A stretch of 64,000 nucleotides of DNA from Pedobacter hartonius. Lineage in GTDB: Bacteria > Bacteroidota > Bacteroidia > Sphingobacteriales > Sphingobacteriaceae. Under the pieces are notes generated by a model. That model worked only from the letters and a program-made list of their open reading frames with translations. It ran no database searches and had not been told where the DNA came from. This document shows, piece after piece, positions 17,903 through 28,207 of the stretch. The stretch is from contig NZ_FNRA01000002.1 in the NCBI RefSeq assembly GCF_900107535.1, positions 62,001 through 126,000 on the forward strand. Reading direction: 5' to 3'. Within the stretch, counting starts at the first letter, position 1. Each line of letters opens with the position of its first letter. The position numbers were made by a program, and so were the translations under genes.

Positions 17903-18475
17903 TCACAAAAACATGAGCATAATGGCTGCTAAATGCTTTAAGCAAATCCGCAAATGTTTAAGGGCTATGGTAATTTGATTTTCTACCGACCTTTTTGAAA
18001 TTCCCAGTCTCAGTGCAATCTCGTCATTTGACAGCTGGTCTATCCTGCTCATACAAAATATTTCCTGGCATCTTTTTGGCAGGCTTTGCAGATAACTATA
18101 CACTTCCTGGTGAAGCTCCTGCTCTTCAATTTTATTTTCAGCGCTATTATAATCCGGGAAATTATTCATCGGTATCTGGTCATCACCATAGATCAGCGGG
18201 GATTTTGCAGCCCTCATCCGGTTATAAATCTGGTAGCGGATGGCAGTAAGCATATAGCTTGAAAAGGTGAGAATCTCCAGTTCGCCGCGCCGGTCCCAGA
18301 TATTCAGGAATACATCGTGAACAACTTCTTCACTGGCCTCCTTGTCCTTAAGATATTGATAGGCAGTCTTATATAATCGTATCCAATATCTCTTAAAAAG
18401 TTCGTTAAAGGCGGATTCATCGTCCTGACGGATAGATGCCCATAGCTGAAGATCACTTGTCTGAGTTTGAAACAT
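17903..18475 (-). CDS. ECF-type RNA polymerase sigma factor
   Basis: A 190-residue sigma-70 family factor of the extracytoplasmic-function type. Region 2 spans about residues 25-90 (DESAFNELFKRYW, and DVFLNIWDRR for -10 recognition). Region 4 spans about 125-180, with a helix-turn-helix in LSNDEIALRLGISKRSVENQ; there is no region 1 or 3. Bacteroidetes use such factors to switch on a linked SusC/SusD locus when a FecR anti-sigma factor relays substrate binding. Here the gene is divergent from fecR instead of upstream on the same strand. Confidence 0.92.
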   Translation of the reverse strand: MFQTQTSDLQLWASIRQDDESAFNELFKRYWIRLYKTAYQYLKDKEASEEVVHDVFLNIWDRRGELEILTFSSYMLTAIRYQIYNRMRAAKSPLIYGDDQIPMNNFPDYNSAENKIEEQELHQEVYSYLQSLPKRCQEIFCMSRIDQLSNDEIALRLGISKRSVENQITIALKHLRICLKHLAAIMLMFL

Positions 18476-18526
18476 ATTTGCTTATAGTATTCTATTAAAC
18501 GTTTGAGACCGCCAATAGTTTTCATT

Positions 18527-18534
18527 CAAATATA
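18527..18534 (-). promoter_or_regulatory. -7 promoter element of the ECF sigma gene
   Basis: TATATTTG on the minus strand, 52 bases ahead of the ATG. A GTTG lies 23 bases further upstream, slightly long spacing. Confidence 0.4.
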
Positions 18535-18685
18535 TTTTTTTTATCCGCAGGGAAACTCAACTATACAGCATCAATTTTTGAACAATAATAAATTCAGGAT
18601 GAGATAAAATATAAATAATGAAATTATTTATGTGTGTGCAGCTCTGTTTTCTACACTTAACCTGTATAACCAAATGTAGACCTTC

Positions 18686-19831
18686 ATGATGACCAGGGAA
18701 GAATTTCTCGATCTGTACGAAAAATGCTTATCAGAGCCATGTTCTGAAGCAGAAAAAGCACTCCTGGAATCCTACAGGGATGAGCTGATGTTATCTGATG
18801 ATGTATGGGAAGATGATGACCATAACGAGGAGGAAGTGTATGCCCGTATCTGGGAAAGACTGCGGAAAAGCCGCCTCCCCGGTAAACACTTAAAAAAAAA
18901 CAATAATCATATCTGGATCAAAGCTGCCGCAGTATTATTTCTTTCCGGCCCTGCCCTTTGGCTATTTGTCCGCCCGCATAAACCACCTCAGCTGATCACC
19001 AAAGCAAAGTCCCGACAGCAGCCTGCAGTAATCAGTCCTGGTGGAAATAAGGCTTTGCTTACACTGGCAAATGGCTTCAGCATCGTACTTAATGACGCAA
19101 AAAACGGGAAACTGACCATGCAGTCAGGTGTACAGGTGACCAAAGCAGAAGATGGCATTCTCGTGTATAAACCCCAGGTGCATCAATCAGCAGTTGCAAC
19201 GGAGATGAACGTCATCACCACCCCCCGTGGCGGCCAATACCAGCTGATCCTGGCCGACGGGACAAAAGTATGGCTCAATGCAGCGTCAGTACTAAAATTT
19301 CCCGCACAGTTTAGTGGTAACGAACGATGGGTAGAGCTCGAGGGCGAAGCTTATTTCGAAGTACATAAAAACCCTTCCGCCCCTTTCATCGTGCATACCT
19401 CCGGCCAGGACGTAAAGGTACTGGGCACACATTTTAATGTTACAGCTTACAGCGATGAGAATTTGATCAGGACTTCTTTGCTGGAAGGCAGTGTAAATAT
19501 ATGCTCGGGAGGCAAAATAACGTCGTTAAAGCCCGGTTTTGAGGCCGTCAGCAATCAGGGCGCAATTAATGTAAGGGAGGCCGATGTGCAGCAAAGCATT
19601 GCCTGGAAAAACGGATTATTTCAATTTAACAATGCTACTATTGAGGATGTCATGCAGCAGGTATCCCGCTGGTATGATGTGAGCATAGTCATATCTGACC
19701 ACCCCCTTCCGCTCAGGCAATTTACAGGTACCATTTCAAGGAAGGTACCCATCACCGAAATCCTGGAAATGCTCAGGTACACCGGCGTAAAGTTCAGTAT
19801 CCGCGGCAAACAAATTCTTGTAGAACAGTAA
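18686..19831 (+). CDS. FecR-family anti-sigma factor
   Basis: A 381-residue single-pass inner-membrane regulator. Residues 1-75 form an acidic cytosolic sigma-binding part, a membrane span is at about 76-95, and the periplasmic part holds a FecR domain (about 175-270, with TPRGGQYQLILADGTKVWLN) and a C-terminal DUF4974-type domain (about 310-380). It should hold the divergent ECF sigma factor until the SusC N-terminal domain signals. Two adjacent ATGs (18686, 18689) could serve as start. It is followed by susC 54 bases downstream. Confidence 0.93.
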   Translation: MMTREEFLDLYEKCLSEPCSEAEKALLESYRDELMLSDDVWEDDDHNEEEVYARIWERLRKSRLPGKHLKKNNNHIWIKAAAVLFLSGPALWLFVRPHKPPQLITKAKSRQQPAVISPGGNKALLTLANGFSIVLNDAKNGKLTMQSGVQVTKAEDGILVYKPQVHQSAVATEMNVITTPRGGQYQLILADGTKVWLNAASVLKFPAQFSGNERWVELEGEAYFEVHKNPSAPFIVHTSGQDVKVLGTHFNVTAYSDENLIRTSLLEGSVNICSGGKITSLKPGFEAVSNQGAINVREADVQQSIAWKNGLFQFNNATIEDVMQQVSRWYDVSIVISDHPLPLRQFTGTISRKVPITEILEMLRYTGVKFSIRGKQILVEQ

Positions 19832-19885
19832 ACACAGACTATACTAAAATCAACTATATCAATTAACTAAAATAATTTACTTAAC

Positions 19886-22800
19886 ATGTCAATTATGAAT
19901 GACCGCTACCACAGCATTCACATGGGATGCTTTAAAAGCTCTAAAATGCGGAGAGTCGTAGGCCTGACCTTCCTCTTTATAGCCACTGCCGTAATGCAGG
20001 TGCAGGCCAGTACCTACCTGCAGCAGATGACCCTCCATGAAAAAAATACATCCCTGGAAAACATCTTCAGACTGATCGAAAAACAGAGCAACTATCACGT
20101 GCTGTATGACAAACTGGATATCCAGAAAGCCGGGAATGTGACAATTGATCTGAACGATGGTTCCGTTGAGGAAGTTCTCAATCAGTGTTTTAAAAACCAG
20201 CCCCTTTCTTACCGGATCTTCAGCAGCACTATCGTGATCAAAAAAGACCCGGCAAAAGCAGAGAAACTTCCACAGCAGCAGCAGGTGAAAGGCCAGGTGA
20301 ATGATGATACCGGGCAGTCTTTACCGGGTGTCAGTATCAAGATCAAAAACGCCCAGGGCGGAACAACTACTGATGCTGCGGGTAAATTTGCCCTTTCGGT
20401 ACCAGACCTGAATATTACACTGGTGTTCAGCAGCATCGGTTTTACCACACAGGAAGTCCCTCTGGCGGGTAAAACTACGCTGAATGTAGATCTGAAGACG
20501 GAATCTAAAACGCTCAGTTCTGTTGTCGTTGTCGGCTACGGTTCTACCCGTAAGTCCGACCTGACAGGGTCAGTCGTTGCCGTTAAAGCTGAAGCCCTGG
20601 CACAACGCCCGGCCACCAACGTAGAGCAGCAGCTATCCGGTAAAGTATCGGGTGTGAATGTTTCCACCAACTCAGGAAGGCCTGGTGGAAATACCAATAT
20701 CGTTATCCGGGGTGCCAACTCCATTAATTCCAGTAACAATCCTTTGTATGTAGTGGATGGTGTGGTCTTAAGTAATGGCGTTACTGATGTAAGCCCCATC
20801 AGTTACCTTAACCCAAACGATATCGAATCCATGAACGTACTGAAAGACGCTTCTGCCACGGCGATATATGGTGCACGCGGTGCCAACGGGGTAATCCTGA
20901 TCACCACTAAACGTGGTCAGTCCGGCGGGCAGATCAGTTACAGCAGTTATGCAAGTATCAGCAAAATGGCGCGGAAACTGGATGTGCTGAATTCGGCAGA
21001 ATTTGATGCCGTTCAGGACGCTTCTTACCGCAATGCGGCGAAATATGATCCTGCAGGTTTTGCCAGTGGAAAATACAGAGACCCTGCAGCCATCAGAAAG
21101 AGCCTTCCAAGTTTATATGATGCAAACGGAAAGGCTATCTATGATACCGACTGGCAGAAAGAAGCTACCCGGGAGGCATTCAGCCAGAATCAGAATCTGG
21201 CATTCACAGGAGGAAATGCAGAAACTACCTATGGTGTATTTATGAATTATGCCAATGAGCAGGGTATCCTTAGGGAATCGTTCCTGAAAAGATATTCCGG
21301 ACGTTTTGTATTCGACAGCCAGATCAAACCATGGATGAAAGTAGGTGGATCACTGACCTTTAACAACGTGGAAGAGAACAGGGTTGATAATGGCCAGGGC
21401 GGATTAAACGTCACAAGGATGCTCATAGAGACCCTTCCTATCGTGCCATTAAGATATCCTGACGGAAGTTTCGGTACCAACGCGGCCTATCCGGATATGG
21501 AAGGTGGTGAAAACCCGGTGAATCTGCAGCTTAACCGTAAGGATCTGTTTAAGACACAGAGCAATATTGGTAACGTATACGCAGATATCAAGATCCTGAA
21601 AGACCTGCAGTTCAAAAGTACATTGGGTATAAATGTGGTCAACCAGACAGAAAATTTTTACTCGGGAAGGTTCCTCAGACAACAAAGTGCAGATGTGCAG
21701 GGTGAGGCAGATATTACCGATACACGTACCAACTACTGGCAGTCGGAAAACTATTTCACCTATAACAAAAAGATCAATGATAACCACCGGTTAGAAGCCG
21801 TAGTGGGTATCAGCTGGCAGCACAGTGACAGGAACACAAACAAATCCGGCGCCCAGGGATTCACTGACGATTTCTACCAGTACTACAACCTGGGTGTAGG
21901 CGCAGTACCGCTGGCACCAACTTCCGGTTATGAGAAATACACCTTTAACTCTTACTTTGGCCGCGTAAACTATACAATCAAAGACAGGTATATGTTTACG
22001 GTGACTGACCGCTACGATGGTTCATCACGTTTTGGTAATGACTTTAAGTACGGGAACTTCCCTTCCGGAGTATTTGCATGGCGCGTATCGGAAGAAGATT
22101 TCATGAAGAACAGTAAGGTAATCTCTAACCTGAAATTACGTACCAGTTACGGTTTAACGGGTAACTCAGAGATCGGACAATACCGCTCCTTATCCAGCTT
22201 AGAAAATAGTACTGCCATCTTTGGCGGAACGCGTGCTTCCGGCGTAGGCATCAACTCCCTGGCCAACCCCGATCTGAAATGGGAGAAAACAGGCCAGTTT
22301 GATGCAGGATTTGAATTGGGACTTTTTCAGAACCGCATCTCCATCGAGAGTGATATCTATTATAAGAAAACAACCAATATGCTGCTGGATGCACCGGTAC
22401 CTACATCCAGTGGTTATACCAGCATTTATAAAAACATCGGAAGTTTGTCCAATAAAGGATTTGAATTCTCCATCACTTCAGCCAATATCAAATCAAAAAA
22501 TTTCGACTGGAGCACTACCTTTAACATTGCCATTAATAACAGTAAAATACTCGCACTCGGAGATGCAAACGACGATATCTTCCCGGACCCTTACTTCCTG
22601 TCCAACACCAATATTATTCGCGTAGGTGAATCTGTAGGCTCTTTCTACGGATTGATCCGCGAAGGCACCTGGGGAACAGCAGAAACCGCTGAAGCAGCCA
22701 GGTTCAATGCCAAACCGGGAGACATCAGGCACAAAGATGTGAATGGTGACGGACAGATCAATGATGCCGATCGTGTAATCTTAGGTAAAGGTACACCTAC

Positions 22801-23293
22801 AGGTTACGGTACCTTCTCCAATACCTTTAAGTACAAAAACCTGGACCTGACTGTCGACATTCAGTATTCTTATGGTAACGACATCCTGAACCTGTCACGT
22901 CACTCTGCTGAAGACCGTACCGGACAGGCCAACAGTTATGCTACAGTGCTGAACGGATGGACACCTGAAAATCAGAATACAATGATTGCTGAAAACAGGC
23001 CATCCCTGGCAGGATACACTACTACGGTAGACAGCCACATGGTGGAAGACGGATCTTATATCCGCGGAAGGAACTTACTCTTAGGTTATAACTTTCCCAG
23101 TGCAGTAACCAAAAAACTGAAACTGAATAACCTGAGGGTCTATGCTTCGGTACAAAACTTCTTCCTGATCACCAAATACACCGGATATGATCCTGAGGTA
23201 ACTACCTATGCAAATAACTTCTCTCAGGGAATCACCTTTTTCGATTATCCAAAACCAAGAGTGTTTTTATTAGGTGTTAATGTATCCTTATAA
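19886..23293 (+). CDS. SusC/RagA-family TonB-dependent outer-membrane transporter with STN domain
   Basis: An 1135-residue outer-membrane protein. After the signal peptide (about 20-42) come an STN signalling domain (about 48-115), a carboxypeptidase-D-like barrel domain (about 133-205), a TonB box region and plug (218-345, with NPLYVVDG at 285-292 and ATAIYGARGANGVILITT near 323-340) and a long 22-strand barrel to the C-terminus. The STN domain shows that it also acts as a transducer towards FecR. It imports an oligosaccharide or similar large ligand together with the following SusD. Substrate is unknown; no glycoside hydrolase is adjacent. Confidence 0.96.
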   Translation: MSIMNDRYHSIHMGCFKSSKMRRVVGLTFLFIATAVMQVQASTYLQQMTLHEKNTSLENIFRLIEKQSNYHVLYDKLDIQKAGNVTIDLNDGSVEEVLNQCFKNQPLSYRIFSSTIVIKKDPAKAEKLPQQQQVKGQVNDDTGQSLPGVSIKIKNAQGGTTTDAAGKFALSVPDLNITLVFSSIGFTTQEVPLAGKTTLNVDLKTESKTLSSVVVVGYGSTRKSDLTGSVVAVKAEALAQRPATNVEQQLSGKVSGVNVSTNSGRPGGNTNIVIRGANSINSSNNPLYVVDGVVLSNGVTDVSPISYLNPNDIESMNVLKDASATAIYGARGANGVILITTKRGQSGGQISYSSYASISKMARKLDVLNSAEFDAVQDASYRNAAKYDPAGFASGKYRDPAAIRKSLPSLYDANGKAIYDTDWQKEATREAFSQNQNLAFTGGNAETTYGVFMNYANEQGILRESFLKRYSGRFVFDSQIKPWMKVGGSLTFNNVEENRVDNGQGGLNVTRMLIETLPIVPLRYPDGSFGTNAAYPDMEGGENPVNLQLNRKDLFKTQSNIGNVYADIKILKDLQFKSTLGINVVNQTENFYSGRFLRQQSADVQGEADITDTRTNYWQSENYFTYNKKINDNHRLEAVVGISWQHSDRNTNKSGAQGFTDDFYQYYNLGVGAVPLAPTSGYEKYTFNSYFGRVNYTIKDRYMFTVTDRYDGSSRFGNDFKYGNFPSGVFAWRVSEEDFMKNSKVISNLKLRTSYGLTGNSEIGQYRSLSSLENSTAIFGGTRASGVGINSLANPDLKWEKTGQFDAGFELGLFQNRISIESDIYYKKTTNMLLDAPVPTSSGYTSIYKNIGSLSNKGFEFSITSANIKSKNFDWSTTFNIAINNSKILALGDANDDIFPDPYFLSNTNIIRVGESVGSFYGLIREGTWGTAETAEAARFNAKPGDIRHKDVNGDGQINDADRVILGKGTPTGYGTFSNTFKYKNLDLTVDIQYSYGNDILNLSRHSAEDRTGQANSYATVLNGWTPENQNTMIAENRPSLAGYTTTVDSHMVEDGSYIRGRNLLLGYNFPSAVTKKLKLNNLRVYASVQNFFLITKYTGYDPEVTTYANNFSQGITFFDYPKPRVFLLGVNVSL

Positions 23294-23316
23294 TTGTTCC
23301 CTTAAATTTTACAGAC

Positions 23317-24822
23317 ATGAGATATAAATCTAAATATACAGTACCATTCATCATTACCCTCTTCCTGTTTACGGGAGTCATAACCGGATGTAAAAAGTAT
23401 CTTGATGAGGATAACCGTTCGAACTATACACAGGAAAATTACTTTCAGTCGGCCGACCAGGCACAGGCTGCTATCAATAACCTTTACGCGAGCCTTCGTA
23501 AAATTACTGATGGAACAGGTACCTATGGGGAAAGCCCTTTTATGATGCTGGAATTCCCAACAGGAATGGCCAATACCGAAGTAGGGCAAAGTCAGTATAA
23601 CAATACGCTGCGTACGCTGACTGCAAATGCAGACAATAACTATTTTTATGTATGGTGGGCAAATTCATACAATGCCATTGCCAATGCCAACCTTGCGATA
23701 GAACGTATACCTGCAATTGCGATGGATGACGTGGCTAAAAAACGTATGCTGGGCGAAGCAGCTTTCTTCAGGGCCTTTTATTACTTCCACCTGGTAAGGA
23801 TGTATGGTGATGTGCCTCTCATCCTCAAGTCCATCAATGCCAGTTCTCCGGAACTGTACCCTGAGCGGGCGTCACAGGCCAGCGTTTATGATGCAATTGT
23901 GGCCGACCTGCTTACGGCTGAAGCAGCTGGTCTGCCTGTCAGTGACGTGAGCGGTAAGCTAAACATAGGCGCAGTAAAATCGCTCCTGGCCAGTGTTTAC
24001 CTCACTATGGCAGGATATCCGTTGCAGAAAAAAGAAAACTATCAGAAGGCGGCAGATAAGGCCAGCGAAGTTATTACTTCCGGCACTTACCGTCTGTTCC
24101 CTGCATACGCAGATCTTCGTAACAAAGCGAATAAAAACTTAGGTGAATTTATTCTTCAAAATCAATATCAGGTAGGTATCAACACAAGTAGTGTAGATCA
24201 GGGTTTCCTTCCAAGATCACGAAAGATCACGAAATTTTCTGATGAGATAGGTTCAGTAACACCATCTGCCGAGTTTTATAATTCTTATGAAGCAGGCGAT
24301 CTCAGGACAAAGGAACAGCAATATTACTATTCCAGTTATGTGAGTGTGCTCACCGGCCAGACGGTAAACTTTGGCAGTCAGTATATCTTCAAATTCTTTG
24401 ATACTGAAGCCGCGACCACTGCCCAGAGTGATCTGAACTGGACCTTCATCCGTTACCCTGAAGTACTGCTGATCTATGCTGAAGCTTCCAATGAAGCTGG
24501 TGGCCCCGTACAGGCAGCGTATGACGCACTGAACCTGATCCGGACAAGGGCACAATTGCCAAATCTTGCAGGCCTGTCACAAACCGCTTTCCGCGAAGCA
24601 ATATGGAAAGAGAAATACCATGAGCTTGCCTATGAGAATAAAGCATGGTTTGACATGGTACGTACCAGACTGGTTTACAATCCTGTCACTGGGGTATTTG
24701 ATAATTTCGTGGGGCACGCCTTTCCATCCGGACCGGTGTTAACCGATAAGTATCTGCTCTTTGGTATCCCTAGCAGGGAGATTAAAAACAACAAAAAACT
24801 CGCTCAAAATCCGGGCTGGTAA
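23317..24822 (+). CDS. SusD/RagB-family outer-membrane lipoprotein
   Basis: A 501-residue surface lipoprotein that caps the SusC barrel and binds the nutrient. The signal peptide ends in a lipobox with C25 (GVITGC). The N-terminal half carries helical TPR-like segments (EAAFFRAFYYFHLVRMYGDVPL near 148-168), and the C-terminal part has the usual RTRAQLP and WKEKYHELAYENKAWFDM patterns. It lies 23 bases after susC and ends in a strong terminator, closing a fecR-susC-susD unit. Confidence 0.95.
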   Translation: MRYKSKYTVPFIITLFLFTGVITGCKKYLDEDNRSNYTQENYFQSADQAQAAINNLYASLRKITDGTGTYGESPFMMLEFPTGMANTEVGQSQYNNTLRTLTANADNNYFYVWWANSYNAIANANLAIERIPAIAMDDVAKKRMLGEAAFFRAFYYFHLVRMYGDVPLILKSINASSPELYPERASQASVYDAIVADLLTAEAAGLPVSDVSGKLNIGAVKSLLASVYLTMAGYPLQKKENYQKAADKASEVITSGTYRLFPAYADLRNKANKNLGEFILQNQYQVGINTSSVDQGFLPRSRKITKFSDEIGSVTPSAEFYNSYEAGDLRTKEQQYYYSSYVSVLTGQTVNFGSQYIFKFFDTEAATTAQSDLNWTFIRYPEVLLIYAEASNEAGGPVQAAYDALNLIRTRAQLPNLAGLSQTAFREAIWKEKYHELAYENKAWFDMVRTRLVYNPVTGVFDNFVGHAFPSGPVLTDKYLLFGIPSREIKNNKKLAQNPGW

Positions 24823-24833
24823 TCCCAAAAAAT

Positions 24834-24880
24834 GACCAATAAAAAAGGGTGTCCGTATTGGACACCCTTTTTTATTGGTC
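24834..24880. terminator. Bidirectional terminator between susD and dnaK
   Basis: A perfect 21-bp stem (24834-24854 with 24860-24880) and a 5-base loop, GGGTGTCC/GGACACCC core flanked by A and T runs. It can serve both susD and dnaK. Confidence 0.92.
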
Positions 24881-24892
24881 TGATTCAGAAAC

Positions 24893-26806
24893 TTATTTAG
24901 TTTCGTCTTTTACTTCTTCGAAGTCTACATCAGTAACGTTGTCTCCGCCTTGTGGAGCAGAATCACCAGCTGGCTGACCAGCAGCTCCCTCAGGGGCTCC
25001 GTCTTGTCCTGCTTTGTACATTTCTTCTGATGCAGCATTCCATGCAGCTTGTAATTCTTCCTGAGCAGCATCGATGTCAGCAAAGTTTCTCGCAGCATGA
25101 GCAGCTTGTAATTTTACCAGTCCGGCTTCGATCGGTGCTTTTTTATCTGCAGAGATCTTATCGCCAAATTCTTTCAATTGTTTCTCAGTAGAGAAGATCA
25201 AAGCATCAGCACTGTTGATTTTATCAGCTTCTTCTTTAGCCACTTTATCAGCATCAGCATTTTGCTCAGCTTCTTCTTTCATTCTTTTGATCTCTTCATC
25301 AGTTAAACCAGATGAAGCCTCAATACGAATTTTTTGCTCTTTGCCAGTAGCTTTATCTTTAGCACTTACATGCAGGATACCATTTGCATCAATATCAAAT
25401 GCAACTTCTACCTGTGGAACACCACGTGGTGCCGGTGGAATACCATCCAGGATGAAACGGCCAATTGTACGGTTCTGAGCAGCCATCGGGCGCTCTCCCT
25501 GTAAAATGTGGATCTCAACTGAAGGCTGGTTATCAGCAGCTGTAGAGAAAGTTTCAGCTTTTTTGGATGGGATAGTAGTATTTGCTTCAATCAGTTTAGT
25601 CATTACACCACCCATAGTCTCGATACCTAATGAAAGAGGGGTAACATCTAATAACAATACATCTTTAACTTCACCTGTTAATACACCACCCTGGATTGCA
25701 GCACCAATTGCTACCACCTCATCAGGATTTACACCTTTAGAAGGATCTTTACCAAAGAAAGCTTTAACAGCATCCTGGATAGCAGGGATACGTGTAGAAC
25801 CACCTACTAAAATGATCTCGTCAATATCTGATGTTTTCAAACCAGCATTTTTCAATGCAGATTTACAAGGCTCAATAGTACGTTTGATCAGGTCAGCAGC
25901 CAGTTGCTCAAATTTAGCACGGCTTAAAGTTCTAACCAAGTGTTTCGGGCCACTTGCATCAGCTGTAATATATGGTAAGTTAACTTCAGTTGAAGTTGTG
26001 CTTGATAATTCAATTTTTGCTTTCTCAGCAGCTTCTTTCAAACGTTGCAATGCCATTGGATCCTGTGCAAGGTCCATTCCATTTTCATTTTTGAATTCAG
26101 CAGCTAACCAGTCAATGATAATGTGGTCAAAGTCATCACCACCAAGGTGTGTATCACCGTCAGTAGATTTTACTTCAAATACGCCATCACCCAATTCCAG
26201 TACAGAAACGTCATGTGTACCACCACCACAGTCAAACACAACAATTTTCATGTCTTTGTGTGCTTTATCAAGACCGTAAGCTAAAGCAGCCGCAGTAGGC
26301 TCGTTGATAATACGTTTAACCGTTAAACCAGCGATCTCGCCAGCTTCTTTGGTAGCCTGACGCTGTGCATCATTGAAATAAGCCGGAACAGTGATCACTG
26401 CTTCAGTAACTTCCTGACCTAAAAAGTCTTCCGCAGTTTTTTTCATTTTTTGCAAGATCATTGCAGAAATTTCCTGTGGAGTATATTTACGGTCGTCGAT
26501 TTCAACTCTCGGTGTGTTATTGTCGCCTTTAACAACCTTGTAAGGCACACGGCCAGCTTCTTTAGAAACCTCAGCAAAGCTGCTGCCCATAAAGCGCTTA
26601 ATTGAATAAATTGTTTTTGTTGGGTTAGTGATTGCCTGGCGTTTTGCAGAATCACCTACTTTACGCTCACCATTTTCTGCAAAAGCAACAATGGATGGCG
26701 TTGTACGTTTACCCTCACTGTTGGCTATAACTACAGGTTCGTTACCTTCCATTACGGCTACGCAAGAGTTTGTTGTTCCTAAGTCTATACCAATAATTTT
26801 TGACAT
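24893..26806 (-). CDS. dnaK: Chaperone DnaK (Hsp70)
   Basis: A 637-residue ATP-driven chaperone. The N-terminal ATPase domain starts [19 protein letters not shown] and includes [12 protein letters not shown] (about 193-204; DCGGGT in place of the more usual DLGGGT); the conserved [14 protein letters not shown] linker precedes the substrate-binding domain at about 390. A Gly/Ala/Gln-rich C-terminal stretch ends [11 protein letters not shown]. It is monocistronic: dnaJ and grpE are not adjacent. Upstream sequence carries a sigma-54-like promoter match and a TGACA palindrome, suggesting stress control separate from the vegetative genes. Confidence 0.98.
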   Translation of the reverse strand: MSKIIGIDLGTTNSCVAVMEGNEPVVIANSEGKRTTPSIVAFAENGERKVGDSAKRQAITNPTKTIYSIKRFMGSSFAEVSKEAGRVPYKVVKGDNNTPRVEIDDRKYTPQEISAMILQKMKKTAEDFLGQEVTEAVITVPAYFNDAQRQATKEAGEIAGLTVKRIINEPTAAALAYGLDKAHKDMKIVVFDCGGGTHDVSVLELGDGVFEVKSTDGDTHLGGDDFDHIIIDWLAAEFKNENGMDLAQDPMALQRLKEAAEKAKIELSSTTSTEVNLPYITADASGPKHLVRTLSRAKFEQLAADLIKRTIEPCKSALKNAGLKTSDIDEIILVGGSTRIPAIQDAVKAFFGKDPSKGVNPDEVVAIGAAIQGGVLTGEVKDVLLLDVTPLSLGIETMGGVMTKLIEANTTIPSKKAETFSTAADNQPSVEIHILQGERPMAAQNRTIGRFILDGIPPAPRGVPQVEVAFDIDANGILHVSAKDKATGKEQKIRIEASSGLTDEEIKRMKEEAEQNADADKVAKEEADKINSADALIFSTEKQLKEFGDKISADKKAPIEAGLVKLQAAHAARNFADIDAAQEELQAAWNAASEEMYKAGQDGAPEGAAGQPAGDSAPQGGDNVTDVDFEEVKDETK

Positions 26807-26855
26807 GCTATTTATCTTTGTTTATGTGATGAATTCTTTTTTCCAAAATCTATTT

Positions 26856-26872
26856 AACAAGCAATGTGCCAA
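26856..26872 (-). promoter_or_regulatory. Sigma-54-like (-24/-12) promoter match upstream of dnaK
   Basis: On the minus strand TTGGCACATTGCTTGTT fits the -24 TTGGCAC, 5 bases, -12 TTGCT pattern with one mismatch in the -12 box (GT for GC); the GG and G(T) pairs are 10 bases apart as required. The predicted leader is about 38 bases. The same region includes the palindrome TGCCAATTGGCA (26867-26878). Confidence 0.4.
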
Positions 26873-26946
26873 TTGGCATTTGGCAGGTAAACAGACATTC
26901 TATTTTTAATTTATGTTAAAATGTAAATGATTTTCATTTACATTTC

Positions 26947-26959
26947 TGACAGGTTGTCA
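26947..26959. promoter_or_regulatory. Palindrome TGACA-N3-TGTCA upstream of dnaK
   Basis: TGACAGGTTGTCA is a perfect 5-base inverted repeat about 75 bases upstream of the sigma-54-like match. Placement suits an activator or heat-shock operator; inference only. Confidence 0.4.
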
Positions 26960-26990
26960 TAAATATGCTTTTGCTTTGGCAATAAACGTC

Positions 26991-28175
26991 TTATAAACCG
27001 AATAATTTTTCAAGATGATGATAACCAATACCAAAATAATCTTTCGTTTTCCTGATTTTGTCCAATATTTCAGACTGATCTGCTGCCTGTCCCTTAATTC
27101 TGGACCCAACAATTAAAACATTTTTTGGCGTATTGGCCTCCGGAATAAATTCAAAAACCTTTGTCTTATATCCGAAGTATTCCAGTATCAGCGCGCGGAT
27201 ACCGTCAGTGACCATGACTGCCTGCCGTTCCATGAAGATCCCGTATTTTGTTAAAAAGTCCAGCTCATTACCCGCCTTTCCTTTCTCCATTTCCCTGCGG
27301 ATCTGCTTATGGCAGCAGGGCGCCACCACGATCAGTTCGGCACCGGCAGTAATTCCCTTAAATATGGCATCATCAGTAGCCGTATCACAGGCGTGCAGTG
27401 CAATCAGCAGATCAATATCCCTTTCCTGATAGTCCTCTATCGTACCCTGCACAAAGTTCAATCCTGTAAAATCAGAATCCGATGCGATGCGGTTACACAG
27501 CTCTACCAGGTCCTGCCGGTATTCAACTCCGGTAACAGCCACTTCCTGTTTCAGTACATTGACCAGGTAATCATACAGGGCAAAAGTCAGGTATCCTTTA
27601 CCCGAGCCCATATCAACTACTTTCTTTAACTTATCAGTGGGCAAGGCCCTGATCAGCGGGTCAAGCAGAGCCACATACTGGTTGATCTGTTTATACTTGT
27701 CCTGCGCATTCTTAAATACTACTCCGTCCTTGTCAGTGATCCTGAGCGCGGTCAGATAAGGCTGTTCGGCTGCTGTGATCAGCCGGTTTTTTTCTTTATC
27801 ATGGCTTACCGGAAGGGGCCCGTCAAGGCTCGGTTTATTCTTATTCAGTGAATATCCTTTTGTCTTGTGATATAACAGGACAATATCATTCGTAACAGTG
27901 AAACAGGTACAATTCTGAAACCCTGTCTCCAGGCAGGAGAAGATCAGTGCCAGTCCTTCGTCATTCCCATAGTTCTTCACTATGTCCTTTGTTTTATAAC
28001 GGTAGGTAAAGGCCAGCCGGTTTTCCCTTTTGATAAGAACTTTACGCACATAGATGTTCTTCAGGTCTGCCTCAGAACCCTGGTAATTCCCAAGTGTGAT
28101 CTTAATGAATGTGTCTTTGGCAACACTTTCTGTTACCAGGCTTTTGAACTGTTCAAGTTTTTCGGGATCTGACAT
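26991..28175 (-). CDS. Class I SAM-dependent methyltransferase (Methyltransf_32-like)
   Basis: A 394-residue protein. The C-terminal half has a Rossmann methyltransferase core: VVDMGSGKGYLTFALYDYL (about 186-204, motif I), VTGVEYRQDLVELCNRI (motif II) and DLLIALHACDTATDDAI (about 256-272), the last being typical of the METTL25/Methyltransf_32 type. A CCHKQIRREM stretch follows. The N-terminal 130 residues are a separate domain. The substrate is unknown. It is monocistronic and starts 31 bases after the ribosomal-cluster terminator; a TAATTTTG -7 element lies inside that gap. Confidence 0.85.
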   Translation of the reverse strand: MSDPEKLEQFKSLVTESVAKDTFIKITLGNYQGSEADLKNIYVRKVLIKRENRLAFTYRYKTKDIVKNYGNDEGLALIFSCLETGFQNCTCFTVTNDIVLLYHKTKGYSLNKNKPSLDGPLPVSHDKEKNRLITAAEQPYLTALRITDKDGVVFKNAQDKYKQINQYVALLDPLIRALPTDKLKKVVDMGSGKGYLTFALYDYLVNVLKQEVAVTGVEYRQDLVELCNRIASDSDFTGLNFVQGTIEDYQERDIDLLIALHACDTATDDAIFKGITAGAELIVVAPCCHKQIRREMEKGKAGNELDFLTKYGIFMERQAVMVTDGIRALILEYFGYKTKVFEFIPEANTPKNVLIVGSRIKGQAADQSEILDKIRKTKDYFGIGYHHLEKLFGL

Positions 28176-28180
28176 CGTAT

Positions 28181-28188
28181 CAAAATTA
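28181..28188 (-). promoter_or_regulatory. -7 promoter element of the methyltransferase gene
   Basis: TAATTTTG on the minus strand, 6 bases before the ATG at 28175 and just after the rplQ terminator. A -33 match is lacking and the leader would be almost absent. Confidence 0.3.
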
Positions 28189-28207
28189 AGCTTAACAAAT
28201 TATGCAT

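Noticed and set aside
25506..26279. 257-residue open frame antisense to dnaK
   Set aside because: Long antisense frames opposite dnaK are a known side effect of its codon use; no start signal and no family resemblance.
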